Position numbers and translations under genes: made by a program. Below the pieces are notes generated by a model. It saw nothing but the letters and a program-made list of their open reading frames with translations. It did no database searches and was not told where the DNA came from. A DNA stretch of 64,000 nt, taken from contig NC_079205.1 of assembly GCF_026745355.1 (NCBI RefSeq), forward strand, positions 47,408,027 to 47,472,026, given 5' to 3'. Positions 1 through 12,200 of the stretch are shown in pieces (positions within the stretch are counted from its first letter, which is position 1; each line of letters opens with the position of its first letter). Source of the stretch: Beta vulgaris subsp. vulgaris. Lineage: Eukaryota; Streptophyta; Magnoliopsida; Caryophyllales; Amaranthaceae.

Positions 1-1621
1 GTCGGCCCACTGTTGCTCATAGTCACGAACTATTATGTCGAAGCTAAACAGCCACCTTTTATCTCCTAAGGCCTCTCCCCCCCCCCCCGGCAATCTACAA
101 CTTAGAACTGATTCATGAATTTCGAAGTTACAACCTTTTGGGGTGAGGTACGATAAGAGGCTTTAGGTGTAAAAGCCTAACCAAGCAACAAAATGTAACT
201 CCATTCGACTCTCAATAGTATTACTAAAATCCCCTTTATTGGTCAAGGCTTGTTATAGCTTTTTTAAACTGTTATAATACTCCTTTCCTAGTAATATTTT
301 AATTTATTACCATCCATATTCAATCCAGATTCGTCGAGGAGAACAGGGCACAAAATTCAGCTGTCCACATGCCAAGGGAAGGCAATGGTGGGATAGGAGG
401 CTGCTTTTTGTATACCCTTTCCAAGGCTAGATCAATGGCAATGATTACCTAAGCAATAATATAAAAAAAAAAGTAGAAAAAGGATCTGTAATACACCTCC
501 AAACAGTTGTCTCGTCAAGTATGAAGCCCATTTTCCAAAAACAAACACTCATGAACTATTGATGTGCTTCCCTACTAACATGCAACCTAACCAAACACTT
601 AAGGCTAAGTTATGAGCCTAATTAAAAGATATCTACACAAATCTCTATTATATAAGACAACACATGGGAGACACCAAAAAATAGAAAAAGGAATAAAAGA
701 ACAAAAAAAGGAGATAACTACCTGTTTCATTTGAATGAAAAAAAAGGGGGAAAGTAGGACATTCAAATTAAACATCAGTTTTTTGAAAAAACAAAATGTA
801 AAGACGGTTTTTCTACCCAATTAATTTTATTTTCTACTTCACATGCTATCGCACGCATTGCGTGCATGTAAGACTAGTAGTAAATAAAGAAAGAGTTAGC
901 AAACTCACTACAATACTTTGGACAGCCTCCATAACTGCCAGTCATTTTCGACTAAAACGTACGGGCAAACCTTTGAAGCTAGACAGTCGCTTCATATCAG
1001 ATAACTGTGACACATTTATGAGCTATTGGCAGAAGAAGAAAACAAGAATGATAGAAGTTCTAGAAGAAAATCTAAGTACCGAATCGCAAATAGTGCTCTA
1101 ATCCATAACATTCTCCAGGAACCCATTACTTCACAAGTTTACACGACCCCTCTCAGATCGCTCACAGCTTTTGGTGGGTCTTTTTCCTGATTAATTTACT
1201 TCCCCGCCTGTTTATTTATAGCTGCTGCAAAAGCTTCTAACCTGGTTAACCCCTGCATTCCCCTCTACTACCTCTGCCATTCCTTACACCCATATGGCAT
1301 ATACTCAACCACTCCCCTCCACCATCACCACCAAGAACCTAGCTCTTGGCCTTTAGTCGTCTAACAACAGAAGGTTGAGTTCAAGGCCCTTGTAAACAAC
1401 AATGCAATGTTGAAAACCAATAAAGGTAGCAACAATAGGGAAACAACAGACGCAGGACAAATATTATTGAACAGGGTGATGATACTTCTGAAGCAGCAAT
1501 CTTTTTGGTGGTGAGAGAAGATCCAGTCGATGGCCGAGGGGTCGAGGAAATAAATAATGGCGTAGGATTTCTACGAGTTCCATTTATTTGATACAGCCAA
1601 ACGATAGTAAAGGTTATGATA
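1..1621. other. No gene recognised; presumed MED14 intron 6
   Basis: AT-rich sequence with a 12-base C run at 77-88. I searched both strands for the part of MED14 that should follow exon 6 (the region after the SPDQLWPHTK motif in plant homologues) and saw nothing similar. The stretch is therefore most simply the large intron after exon 6. No other coding signal, RNA gene or element end was recognised. Confidence 0.5.
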
Positions 1622-1877
1622 TACTTCCTCCGTATTTAATTGCACCATTTCACTTTTGGGCACTATTCATCAATCAACTTTGACTATATTCTCTCACCAT
1701 TATTTAAGGAAAAAACATAGTCAAGTGGGATCTTAGATTCATCTCAATGTGAAAATTCCAACTATCAACTTTTTATAATATTTACTCGTACGCAATTAGA
1801 GATATTAATGTTCAAAGAAGCGTGTTAGAGTACGAGAAAAATCAAATGGTGCAACTGAGAAAAATATAAAGGAAGTA
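1622..1877. repeat. Stowaway-like MITE
   Basis: Begins TACTTCCTCCGT and ends AAAGGAAGTA, flanked by the TA target typical of Tc1/Mariner-derived Stowaway elements. The arms pair over about 30 bases: a TTGCACCATTT segment near the left end has its reverse complement AAATGGTGCAA near the right end. It has no coding capacity. Confidence 0.75.
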
Positions 1878-2857
1878 TATAGCACCTCTATGGTTTATCC
1901 AACCAAATAAAACAGGTAATAAAAGGGTTCTGGTTTCGTTCTTTTCTGTTGCTTAATTCTTTTCCCTTCACTCAAGTTGAACCAAAGGGCACCCTTGATC
2001 CGTTCTCAAGTACAATAACTAATATAATGTCACCTTTATTCTTAAATATCTTCCCTCAAAAATAAAGCTAATAACGAGTCATAGAGAGAATTGTATGAAG
2101 ATAGAGGGGATGAATACAACATATCAGTCTAGGCTAATCCACAACAGCATCCCCCTTACACTAGTGCGGCATTACCTAATGTTAGGTTCAATTTAAAGTT
2201 TTTAACTAAACAAATCAATCAAGCTCCCCAGTCAAGGCAGAATTAAAATTAGTAAATCAAATCCATGCAAGAAGTTCAAAAAACAAACTGTTCTAATGAT
2301 CTAAATTTTGCACATATCAGCATAATTCATATAGATTCAGATAAAGAAAACCTAGATTCGAAAACTTCAAAAAACTTCAGCAAACAAATTAAACCAAGTT
2401 CAGTGAACTTAAATATCTACAAGTAGCTACAATAGTAATAATTATAAACAACTATCAAGCCTCCTTGCTGGATTCAATGTACAAGTGCAAGAACAAGAGC
2501 AACTACAATAATTAAAATTTATTAATAATCACATGATGCCCCTGCAATTTGCTAAAATTCAAATGACGCATATGTTGTATACAGCCCCTCAATCTTGATA
2601 CATTGCTCTTTACTTGTAAGTAATGTTAATAGCTTCATTCTGCCCCCCCCCCCCCTATACTTGTAAGTAATGCATGCAAAACCCTGATGTTGTAGTTTTC
2701 GTCAAAATAGTTCAGCAATATAAATAGCTGTTTGACACATTCCTTCATAATTCAAAAGTTTTCTTTGTAAGTTTCAATTTAAATATTAATATGCTGCTAG
2801 GATTTCTCATACACAGTGTTATAATGTTGAAAAGTAGGGGTATATGATGCAAGTAGC
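1878..2857. other. No feature recognised; C13 run
   Basis: Non-coding AT-rich sequence, probably MED14 intron. A run of 13 C residues lies at 2643-2655. The phrase ACTTGTAAGTAATG occurs on both sides of that run (about 2614-2630 and 2657-2673), which suggests a small local duplication. Nothing else could be supported. Confidence 0.4.
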
Positions 2858-3510
2858 TTAGTTTTGAAAAGCGATCTCCCGGGGTAGGGACCACAGCCCA
2901 GCTAAAACTTGCTTTGGCTGACATGGGCAAAGCGACCTACAATAGGCATTTGAGGCGCGCACCTCAGGCTGCCTTGAACGAGGATAAGGCGAAATCCTTT
3001 GACACCTTCGATTTGGTGTGTGTTTAGGGTATGAATCAATAATCCTATTAGCGGAGAAAGGCAAAGAGCCAAGAAGAGAGGAGAGAGAAGAGATCTGAAC
3101 TGAAAACTCATAAAAACTGAAGAAAAGTTCCACACCAATATTAGCAGGCTTAAGAGTGAAAATCAAGCAAAAACCCTCAGTTAATTGCATGAAATTGCTG
3201 CAGTTTGAACCAAGTCAAATTACCAATCACAGAAAACCCTGATTCGAGAATCAACTGAAGATAAAGCAGATAAGTGGAGCCCAGTTGCTCTATTTGTGAT
3301 AGAGATTGCCAACCAGCCATCTCTGATGGTTCTCTTCCCTGACTTTCTCTTCCATCACCTTTTCGTTTTTTAACCTTCGATGAAAGTTCTAAGGTCGACA
3401 AACACAATTTCTTCCGCAGTAAAAAGAGAGATTGATGGGCAGTATTTTGGAGGGGGCATAAGATGATAAGACTATAAAATTTTACTATTTCTCTTTGAGA
3501 CTTCGAATAA

Positions 3511-3701
3511 TACTCCCTCCTGCATTAGATACCACATTCCTTTATCAAATGTCCCACTTTAGTTGCTAGATACCTCTTTTGATAAATTTTCTCTCTACAC
3601 TTTCTCTAAAATTGGACCCCACTTCCACGCATCCAAGTTTTCTCACTACTATTTACTCCCATTAGAACGTTTGTGGCAATTACAATGGGACGGAAGGAGT
3701 A
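3511..3701. repeat. Stowaway-like MITE
   Basis: Starts TACTCCCTCC and ends GGGACGGAAGGAGTA, a standard Stowaway pair of termini with the TA dinucleotide at each end. The length of about 190 bp is typical. It is nested inside the GC-ended repeat at 2858-4970. Confidence 0.8.
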
Positions 3702-3795
3702 TTATTTTATTTGAAGGTAAGAAGGCCTGGTTTGCTTTGAGATGTAGAACAGGAGGCCCATAAGGGGAAAGCAGGATACCTCATTATTTACTTAA

Positions 3796-4693
3796 GGGGG
3801 CAACTGAAATGGGTCGGGAAAGGGTAAAATAATCAATGGGGCTGATTCCCTTTGTTGTTGTTTGTAATATCATTTTCATCATTCCCTTTACCCTCTCCTT
3901 ATCCCAAACTCCTCTACTTTGATAACCCTCCCCTCCAGGTATTTCAATTCCCTTTGCCTAAGCCACCAATACGCCATCGTACAACCACCGACTACCGCCA
4001 CCCTCACCAAGATCACTGCACCACTTCCATACTCACCGGCACAGCTCCACAACCGTCACCCTATCACTATTCTCACTAGCCACCGAAAATCACCACCCTA
4101 CCACCACCCCTAAAATGCAAAACCACCACCAAAATCCAACCCCCACCCCGGTAAAAACCACCTACAGTCACGAAAACCCACCTCCACTGCCGAAAACCCC
4201 ACTAGAGCCATTCAAACCACCCATGAAACTCAATACCACCCCCACAAAAACCCACCCCCACCCACAAACCCCACTGCAGTCACCGAGAACCCCACTACAG
4301 CCACAGAAAACCCACCCAACCGTAAACCTACCTCCACCACGAAACCCGACCGCCACCCCTGAAAACCAACCCACTCACCAAGAAATCCCACCGACGAAAA
4401 ATCTAGATCTAAAAAAGGATAACAGTGGCGGCGGCAGAGGAGGGTGGGGGCAGCAGTGGAGGCACGATTAGAAGAGAAATGGTAGCAGAGGTGAAGTGAG
4501 TGGAGGCAATGAAGGAGGGGTAAGGGAGGGGTATTGGTGGTGGTGGTTGTAGAGGGAAGGATTATCGTGGATCTTCAAATTGATTCTTTTGTCGTTTCTA
4601 AACGAACAACCTAGTAAAATCGAGAGGGGTTTACCTTTCCATTCTCTTTCTTTCCCTTTCTTAAACCAATTCCCTTTTCCAACCAAACACCCC
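3796..4693. repeat. Tourist/PIF-like MITE with a CCA-rich core
   Basis: The ends are GGGGGCAACTG on the left and CCAACCAAACACCCC on the right, each next to the trinucleotide TAA (3793-3795 and 4694-4696), the TSD size of PIF/Harbinger elements. The core from about 3950 to 4540 is low-complexity CCACC/CAACC sequence on the plus strand that turns into a GGTGG-rich block after 4420. The proline-rich or glycine-rich open frames here follow from base composition and are not genes. Confidence 0.5.
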
Positions 4694-5267
4694 TAAGACC
4701 TAGGTTGTTTTTATTCTTTTGAATGTTTTGTGTTATCTGGACAATCCTCTTATTAATGTAGCAAAACATGACGCCTTTCTGCATTTTATGTGACACTTGA
4801 GATATAATATAAGCATATATGCATTACTATTTGACATTTTGACTCCTTGCGACAAGGTGTTTCTAGGTGTGAATACTGTATGATTAACTTGTAAGTATAT
4901 TTCGAGAAAGTTTGCCTCACATACAGAGGGACCCTTTACACCTCGGTAACTTCGTGCCTTTTTAAAACTACGGCACAATGTTAAGAGTAACAGACGTGAA
5001 CAATCTCCTTATGCAAGAACACGAGGATATCTCGAGAAATTCTTCAGTGGAACTTCGAAAAAGTTCAGCAACTCAGAAAAAGTCATCAAGATTCAAAAAA
5101 ATTCAGTTAAATTCAGAAAACTCCAGTTAATTTGAACTGAAAAGAATTCCCCCCTCCCAAGTAAGCACTGTGTAATTTACAACCAAAAATGGGATACTGA
5201 TAACCAAGCGAAGCCAAAAAGCTGAAACAAGGAAGGAAACAACATAGACAACAATAAAGCATCTTAC

Positions 5268-6232
5268 CTTAGTATGAGGCCAGAGCTGATCTGGCGAAAC
5301 ATGCATTGTGCATCCTTCTCTACCAGATTCCCACTCGACAACAAAACGAGCCAGGACCCCAGAACCAAAACTGAACCAGAGACTCAAAAGCCCAACTGCT
5401 TCAATTCTGAACGCCCTCCTCATTTGTTCTGAGAATTTGTCAACTCCGTCAATAGTGCCCTTAGCACCAACTGCTAGTTTACCATCAGAATTTGCACCTT
5501 CCTCTAGTTTCTCTTCAGACTTAACACCCAACAGTTTCCGCATTCCAAGTGCAAACATTCTCGCATTAGATAGTCTATGAATGTCAACTACAAGCTTCTT
5601 AATGCTATCCATTTCAACTGACTGGTAACTTAAAACAACGCCTGCAGAATCATAACGGATATGAGAGTCTGCATCAGATGTGTTGGCTATTCGAACACCA
5701 CTTCCCCATGGTGTATTGTAGCTACCCTTCTGAAGCTCCCACAGGTCTCCAAAATGTTGATCTTTAATCTTCACATCCCAGCATAAACTTCCAGGTTTAC
5801 CCAGTCGCAAGCAGATATGTGGCCACGAATCTCCTCTAGCAGATGGGAGTTTAAACCAAATGTTCACAAATGCATTTCTAAGACCAGTTTCTTCAACATA
5901 CGGAATGTCTAGAGCCTCCATCTGGCTAGTCAGCATGGCATGCTTGATACAAAGAGAGCAATGCCTGACCACATGGAGAAGTGCTGATATATATACTCCT
6001 GAAGGCGCATTTCCTTTATTTGCTTCAGCTAAAAGATCACCGTAACTGTATCCTTCAGGATTACGGATTGAATTCGGTGAAACAGCAGAAGATACTGAAG
6101 GCTGGTCAAATGATAATCTTCTCCTCTTTGAAATTCCATGAACAAGACCCCGAAGTGATGGCAAAGAATTCAGCATTTCTGAAACTTCCCTTTTTCTAGA
6201 ATTTGTATCATTTTCGGGAACAGTTCTGTAAC
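5268..6232 (-). CDS. MED14: MED14 exon 6 (last exon seen)
   Basis: A 965-nt exon with a TGCAG acceptor; its first two bases complete the exon 5 cysteine codon. It contains the KRRRLSF basic patch, GDLLAEANKGNAPSGVYISA, LTSQMEALDIPYVEE, WDVKIKDQHFGDLWELQKGS and VSPDQLWPHTK. It ends in phase 0 at an ACTAAG/GTAAGA donor, exactly where the homologous protein continues, so further exons must exist. Confidence 0.93.
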
Positions 6233-9200
6233 CTGCATATGTACAGTTGATCTAACTACATATAAATATTAATCTAGCATAGAGTACAAAACAAATCAAA
6301 AAGTGAGAGGATTATCATGGTAGATATCTTACATAAGGGGGTTGTAGCCCATGATTTAGGTGCAGTTCCATTAGCACCAGCTGACTGAGGAGACAAAAGA
6401 GGAAGTGATCTCCTAGAGATTGCATCACGTGATTGTTCATTCATAATCCTCAGATGATCTTCATCCACTGACCTAAAAGAACTAACTTCAACTGATTGCG
6501 GTGACCTAAGAGAAACAAGGTCCTGCTCTGACTTAGAAACTGAAAGTTTTTGCATAGCACTGTTCCTCTGCTGGGCGAAAGAAATTGAATTAACAGAAGA
6601 TGACTGACTTAATCCTTTGGCAATGGGTGCTGAATACCGAGAAGCATTATGGTGGGTAGATAATTTGACAGCAGGATTGATGTGTGACATTTGAACATTT
6701 CCGTCCCACTTTGGTGAAGAAATCCCAACTCTAGAGAGAGGAAGGTTCATAGGTGGAGAGGCCAAATGAGATGCACTAGAAGTATTCATTGAAGAAGAAA
6801 TATTAGCACCAGAATAAGGTGCGGGGGTTCCCTTTTCAAGCTCAAAAATTTCATCAATAACAGAGGAAAAACTTGACGGTGGACATAGAGTAACTGGCAT
6901 CAAACCCTCATGACTAAAATCAGACAGCAGACCATATTCAGAAGGCTGACTGGGACTCCCAACTCCAGGAAACAAAGCTCTAACTTTTCTCAAATCAAGA
7001 ATGCTCAAATTCATTTCATCTTCAAGCATCTGCATCTGGTCAACATCAATTTTCTTCGAACGCCCAACAACGAAGTTGCTAGACTTACCAGGGTGTTCTG
7101 GCTGTGTCTCAAGCAGTTCAAAGACAATTTTGAAACCCTTATCCAATTGCATAAGCAAAAGATATGAGCTGCCACAGTCAGGGAATCCCATTAATAAAAA
7201 ACTTGAACCACTTAAGATACTTTTCGGCACTTTCACTGAAGAAAAACCATTTTCATATACCTGCAACAACAACAAAAAAAGGTGCAATCATAAATACGAA
7301 AAGAAATGATCCACCACAACAATTGAAGATTGAAAAATAGTAGGATCCCTAATATTCAGCACCAATGCTAGCTTCCACTAACTCACATCCGTGGACCGAG
7401 AAAAATTGTCCTACACTCATTTCTAACATGCATGTGAAGAAAAAGAGTGATAATGATCATCAATCAAAAGCAACTCTGCAAGTCTTTGCTATACACTAAC
7501 ATGCATATACCCCGATTGGATGTTACCCACATTCTGATATTCTAAAGGAGGTTATAGCGAAATTGCAACAGTTATTTAAGAACTAGCAAAAACCAGCTTA
7601 TATTAAATATTGAAGTTCCTCCATTGAAAAAAAAAATTAAATAAATTCCAATGTGCAAAAAATAGTAAAATCAAAATACTATCAAAACAAGTTATACAGA
7701 TTTTTCACCAAATACCCCTAAGTAATTTGTTTATTCATCAGATACCCTTCAACCTTTCAAATTCACCATATACCTCTCATAATCTATAAAATTCACCATA
7801 TGCACTTATTCACTAACGATTGTCAGCTTCTCCAGTCCTTTACCCCTAATTCTATTCTGAACCCTAACCCCTATATAAGGCATTTACCCTAATAGACCAA
7901 TATTGAAACAACACATATGGCCCTTTTTCTCTCTCTTCTCCCATAACTATATCTCCTATTTGTTGGCCATATGTGGTGTTTCAATAATGGTCTATTAAAA
8001 TGACTCGAGTAGAGGTTGATTAGCGTTTAATAACAAAATCAGAGGTTAGTGAATAAAAAAGTTGACGATCATTAGTCAATGAGGGTGTATGGTGAATTTT
8101 AAAGGAAATTGAAGGGTATATGGTAAAATTTTGCTAGGTTTGAGGTTATTTGGTGAGAAAAAAATTACTCAAGAGTTATTTTGAGAAAAATCGTAAAATA
8201 TAATTACCTGAAGACCCAAAAACTTGCCGATGGATGCAAACAAGTGCAAAACAGATTTGCTCCGCAAATTAATGAAGATTTCAGCTACATTAACAGTTCC
8301 CTGGTTTAGAATTTCTTCAGAATCTGCCAAGGCTGATGGAATAATGATATTTCTGGATGACTGAAGCTGATAACGTCCATTTCTGCCAGGCAAAATGAAA
8401 CAAAATTTTGATCCAAGTGATACTTTACTATGTGCAGAAACAGCTACAACAAGGTTCACAAGATAGTATTGTTCTAAAGTACTTCAATCAAACTCATACA
8501 CATTATTTGGTATAAGCAGCCATCTCAATCCTAGGGCCACAAATTCACATCTAAGGCTTTGTTTCCGAAAAAATAAGTTCAAAAAAGATAAAATAAGTTC
8601 TGAAAAGATACAATAAGTTCGGATAAGATAATATAAGTTCAGATAAGATAAGATAAGTCTAGTAATACAAACATCATCAAGTCTGATAAATTCTTATAAG
8701 ATAAGTTAAGTTTATATAAGATAAGATAAGCTCAGATTAAGTTTATGATACTCGGACACGCCATTTGGCGTGTCGATACGACCCGACACGAATACAGATA
8801 TGGATACGAGTCGAATACTTAGGGTTACACTCGAATACGGCAAAAGTAAAAGGAGAGAGAAACCCTATAATTGAAGGTAAGATCCATAATAACAAGAAGC
8901 CAAATGTTGGGCTTTTACACGTGCGGCAAAGGCGAGCCAAACACCGGCCGGTTGTCTTATGATCTTATCTGGCAAGGGTAATTACATCAAAGCTTCTATA
9001 GTCGAAGAAAAATGTTTGTTTCTTTTTTTCTTCTCTCTTCTTCCGTTTTTCTTTTTTCTTCTCCTCTCCTTTTTCATGTGACTGCTGCAGTGCTGCGTGA
9101 AGATAAAGCTGGCATCATAAATTCATTATCTTATTACTCTTCGCTGCTCTCTTTTGTTGTAGGGTTTTAAACATAGCACAGGGCCACAAGGGCTTTTAAC

Positions 9201-12200
9201 CTAGTCTTGTTACAAACTGGGCCTCCGATATTAGAATTAGCGTAGTACCCTTTCAACAGACTCAATATCTCTATTGAAAATTTAAAAAACCCAAGCACCT
9301 ATTTTAGTGAATTAGCTGACACATATATACACTACAAAGTAATAATATTTAACAAATATATTAATGTTGTATCCCTGTACCAGTATCCAACATTAGGACG
9401 GTATCCCCGTATTCTAAAATTTTAAAATTACCCAATCAAACACTTGGATCCATACCCGTGTCCAAGTAGCATAGAATAAAGTAACATAAGTTCAAATAAG
9501 TCAAAATAAGTTGAATAGAAAAGACTCTTAAGTCTTGTCACATCATGAAGTCATGGACTAAACACTAAGATTCAACAAAATTGCACATTTTAATGCTGCA
9601 TTGTATAATAACTAAATCACTCATTGTAACATCCCGTATTTTAAATGCAGCAGTTTGCTGCATTGGATAATAACTGAATTACGCATTCAAATTAGTACTC
9701 AGGCACATAATAATCTAGGCATCAACATTCATCAATTCTCCTCTAAGGAGATTCACTTATTTCAACAAAAGGACTCAAAAGTAAAATGACCAAGCTAGTT
9801 GTTACAATACTTGGAAAGGTTCATTTCAAGATGCTTTCATCTGGAGACTACCAAGATACTCCCTTCGATTCACTTCAAAATACTCAGTTCGCTTTTCACC
9901 AAAACAAGTATATGGGGGGTAAAATTGGAAAGAGAAATAGAAAAGGTGGATGAGGAGAGGTGAAACAGTTGTAGGGTAAGGAGATGGGACTATTTAATTA
10001 AAAAGATATGGTAGGCCTCATGTCCCATAATAGACAAAGGAAAGTTGGTAATTTTTTGTTAAACCTACCAAAAAAGAAAGTGAGTAAATCTTTGTGAAAG
10101 ATTATACCCAGAAGAATAGCTCTAGAATTATATCAAAACAAACACACCGATTATAACATCCCATATTTTACTATACGAATATAATATTAATTAAATAACT
10201 CTTTTATACTTCTACTTAGAACTAATTCCTCTACAAAGTAATTATTGAGTATAATTGTGTCTACTTTGAGTATAATAGTAATTCTTGTTTTGTACCTAAT
10301 TGCTAGTTTGTTATAGCTTCCTTTTAAAAAAAAAATGGAAAAACCTCATCTCCGACCGTTACTACCATGGACATAGAGAAACTTCAACCCAACTATATTA
10401 ATTCCAACTTTAGGTACGTTTTCTTCACTTGATTTCTCTTGAGCTTATCTAAAGTTAGCTAAACTAATATGAACCTATTGGAACTCATTGAACTTATTTC
10501 AGCTTATCTGCTTATTAAGACTGAAACTTACTTTTCTTTTTAAGGTGAAGAGAACGCATTGTTCAACTTTATTACCTAACAACTCATCTCTAGATTATCT
10601 TCTCCTAACAAACTGATATCTAACAAAGAATATATTTATCATTTAAAGATAAACACTTATCACCTATGTTACTCATACACGAATTGAGTTTCTACACGGA
10701 TATGGGTGTCCAAGTGTCCGACTCGACTATTTTGTAGAAAAAAGTCAAGTTTTTAGTTTGAAATGAAGTATCCAAGTGAAGTGTCGTGTCGGACATGACA
10801 CGACACGACACCCCGTTTTTGAGGTAAATGAAGGTGTCGGAGTAACACTGCTTATCACTAACCGGCTACCAAATAACCCTTACTCATATAAAACTCTGTA
10901 ATTCTCCCTATAATACATGTTTTACTCTCAATCTTAACCTTTGCAACTCCAACATATTCTAACACCACTGTAACAATTAAGCGAGAAAACTGATTAACCT
11001 CAGCATACCCAAAGTTATTATCTACCTTCAAATTTCCAGAAACACCTCCAACCAATCACGAAGTGTATCCAATAATGGACTTCACAACACTCTAGTAGCA
11101 TGACCTTCCAATCCCCCAATGCGACCACATTTTCACGTTGATTTTTGTTATTGGCGACATAGTTTGACAGCAAAAAAAAAAATCAAAATTGTTGCTTGCT
11201 ACACTCACATAAATAAAGGATTTTCTTTTCTGTTGGAAACTTTGTCGCCAAACATAGCCATCATCAATGTAAAAAATGAGTAGCACAAAGATAAAAAAAT
11301 GTGAGAGAACAAGTGTGAGCGAGTAACGTTCGACTCATCGTTCCCCTTCATGTGAGGTTTAATCTCGAAAACATAAGGTCATGCTACTAGAGTTTGTTAA
11401 GAGTATTACAGGGTAGATTTCGTAATAGATTTCAATGTAATTTAGAGGTGTTCCAATATATACGAAGGTGGGTAGATGATAACTTCGGTAGGCCAAGGTT
11501 GATCGGTTTTCTCACTTGTTACAGTGATGCTAATGGAATATGTGGGAAAATTACAAAGAATTTACATACTAATAAGGGATATTGAGTTAAGGAGTTAGTG
11601 AAAAGTGAATCTTCAACAAATAAATATAATCTTTGTTGGCTAATAACCTTTTTAGGAGCATAAGCGAGAGATGAGTTGTCCATGAGATATAATTTGAGTG
11701 GAGCTAAGTTTGAAGTCAGCCATGGAGTTTGGTTGAAATTTATGTACGTACATAACAGTGACGGTTGAAGATGATGGAATTTTTCATTATTTATTTTTAT
11801 ATTGTAATAAGCATAGCAATTACTACCTTTGTTTCTTCTTAATTTACATAATTTGACTTCCACGCTTACAAACGCAAAACATTGACCACTAACAACTAAA
11901 AAATTATAAAATGTTGCTATATGGAATATATGTGTTATGACGAATCTAAGGAGATCTAACATGACTATATTTTTTCTCATGTATAGATCACAAATGATGG
12001 TCAAAGTGATGTATGTGAGTAGTGCCAAGATACAAAGTGGGTAAATTAGAAAGAAATGGAGGGAGTAGTATATAAGTAGGATTTACTATTATACTCAAAA
12101 TAACTACTTTATCAAAGAATTATTATCAAAGTACATCAGCATGAAACTAGAAGCAAAGATAAAAAGTTCCATTCCACATATTCATTATTTCTTCGCTTAG

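Larger units (their letters stand above)
2858..4970. mobile_element. Unclassified repeat with TTTTAAAAGGC-type inverted ends, copy 1
   Basis: The left end reads TTAGTTTTGAAAAGCG, and the right end, reverse complemented, reads TAGTTTTAAAAAGGCACG. The subterminal DNA is unusually GC-rich for the window (GGCGCGCACC, CTCAGGCTGCC, AAGGCGAAATCC). The same ends and an interior GCCATCTCTG block recur at 16747-17962. Two MITEs are inserted inside (3511-3701 and 3796-4693). No transposase was seen and no clear TSD was found, so the superfamily is unknown. Confidence 0.5.

Noticed and set aside
862..1101. 79-codon open frame on the plus strand
   Set aside because: No similarity or codon signature; length is within chance for AT-rich plant DNA.
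4115..4471. Proline-rich open frame and glycine-rich frame on the opposite strand
   Set aside because: Both arise from CCACC-type low-complexity sequence inside a MITE; no start context, domain or splice structure.
9861..10160. Possible Stowaway element starting TACTCCCTTCG
   Set aside because: Only a left end is visible; no complementary right end was found.
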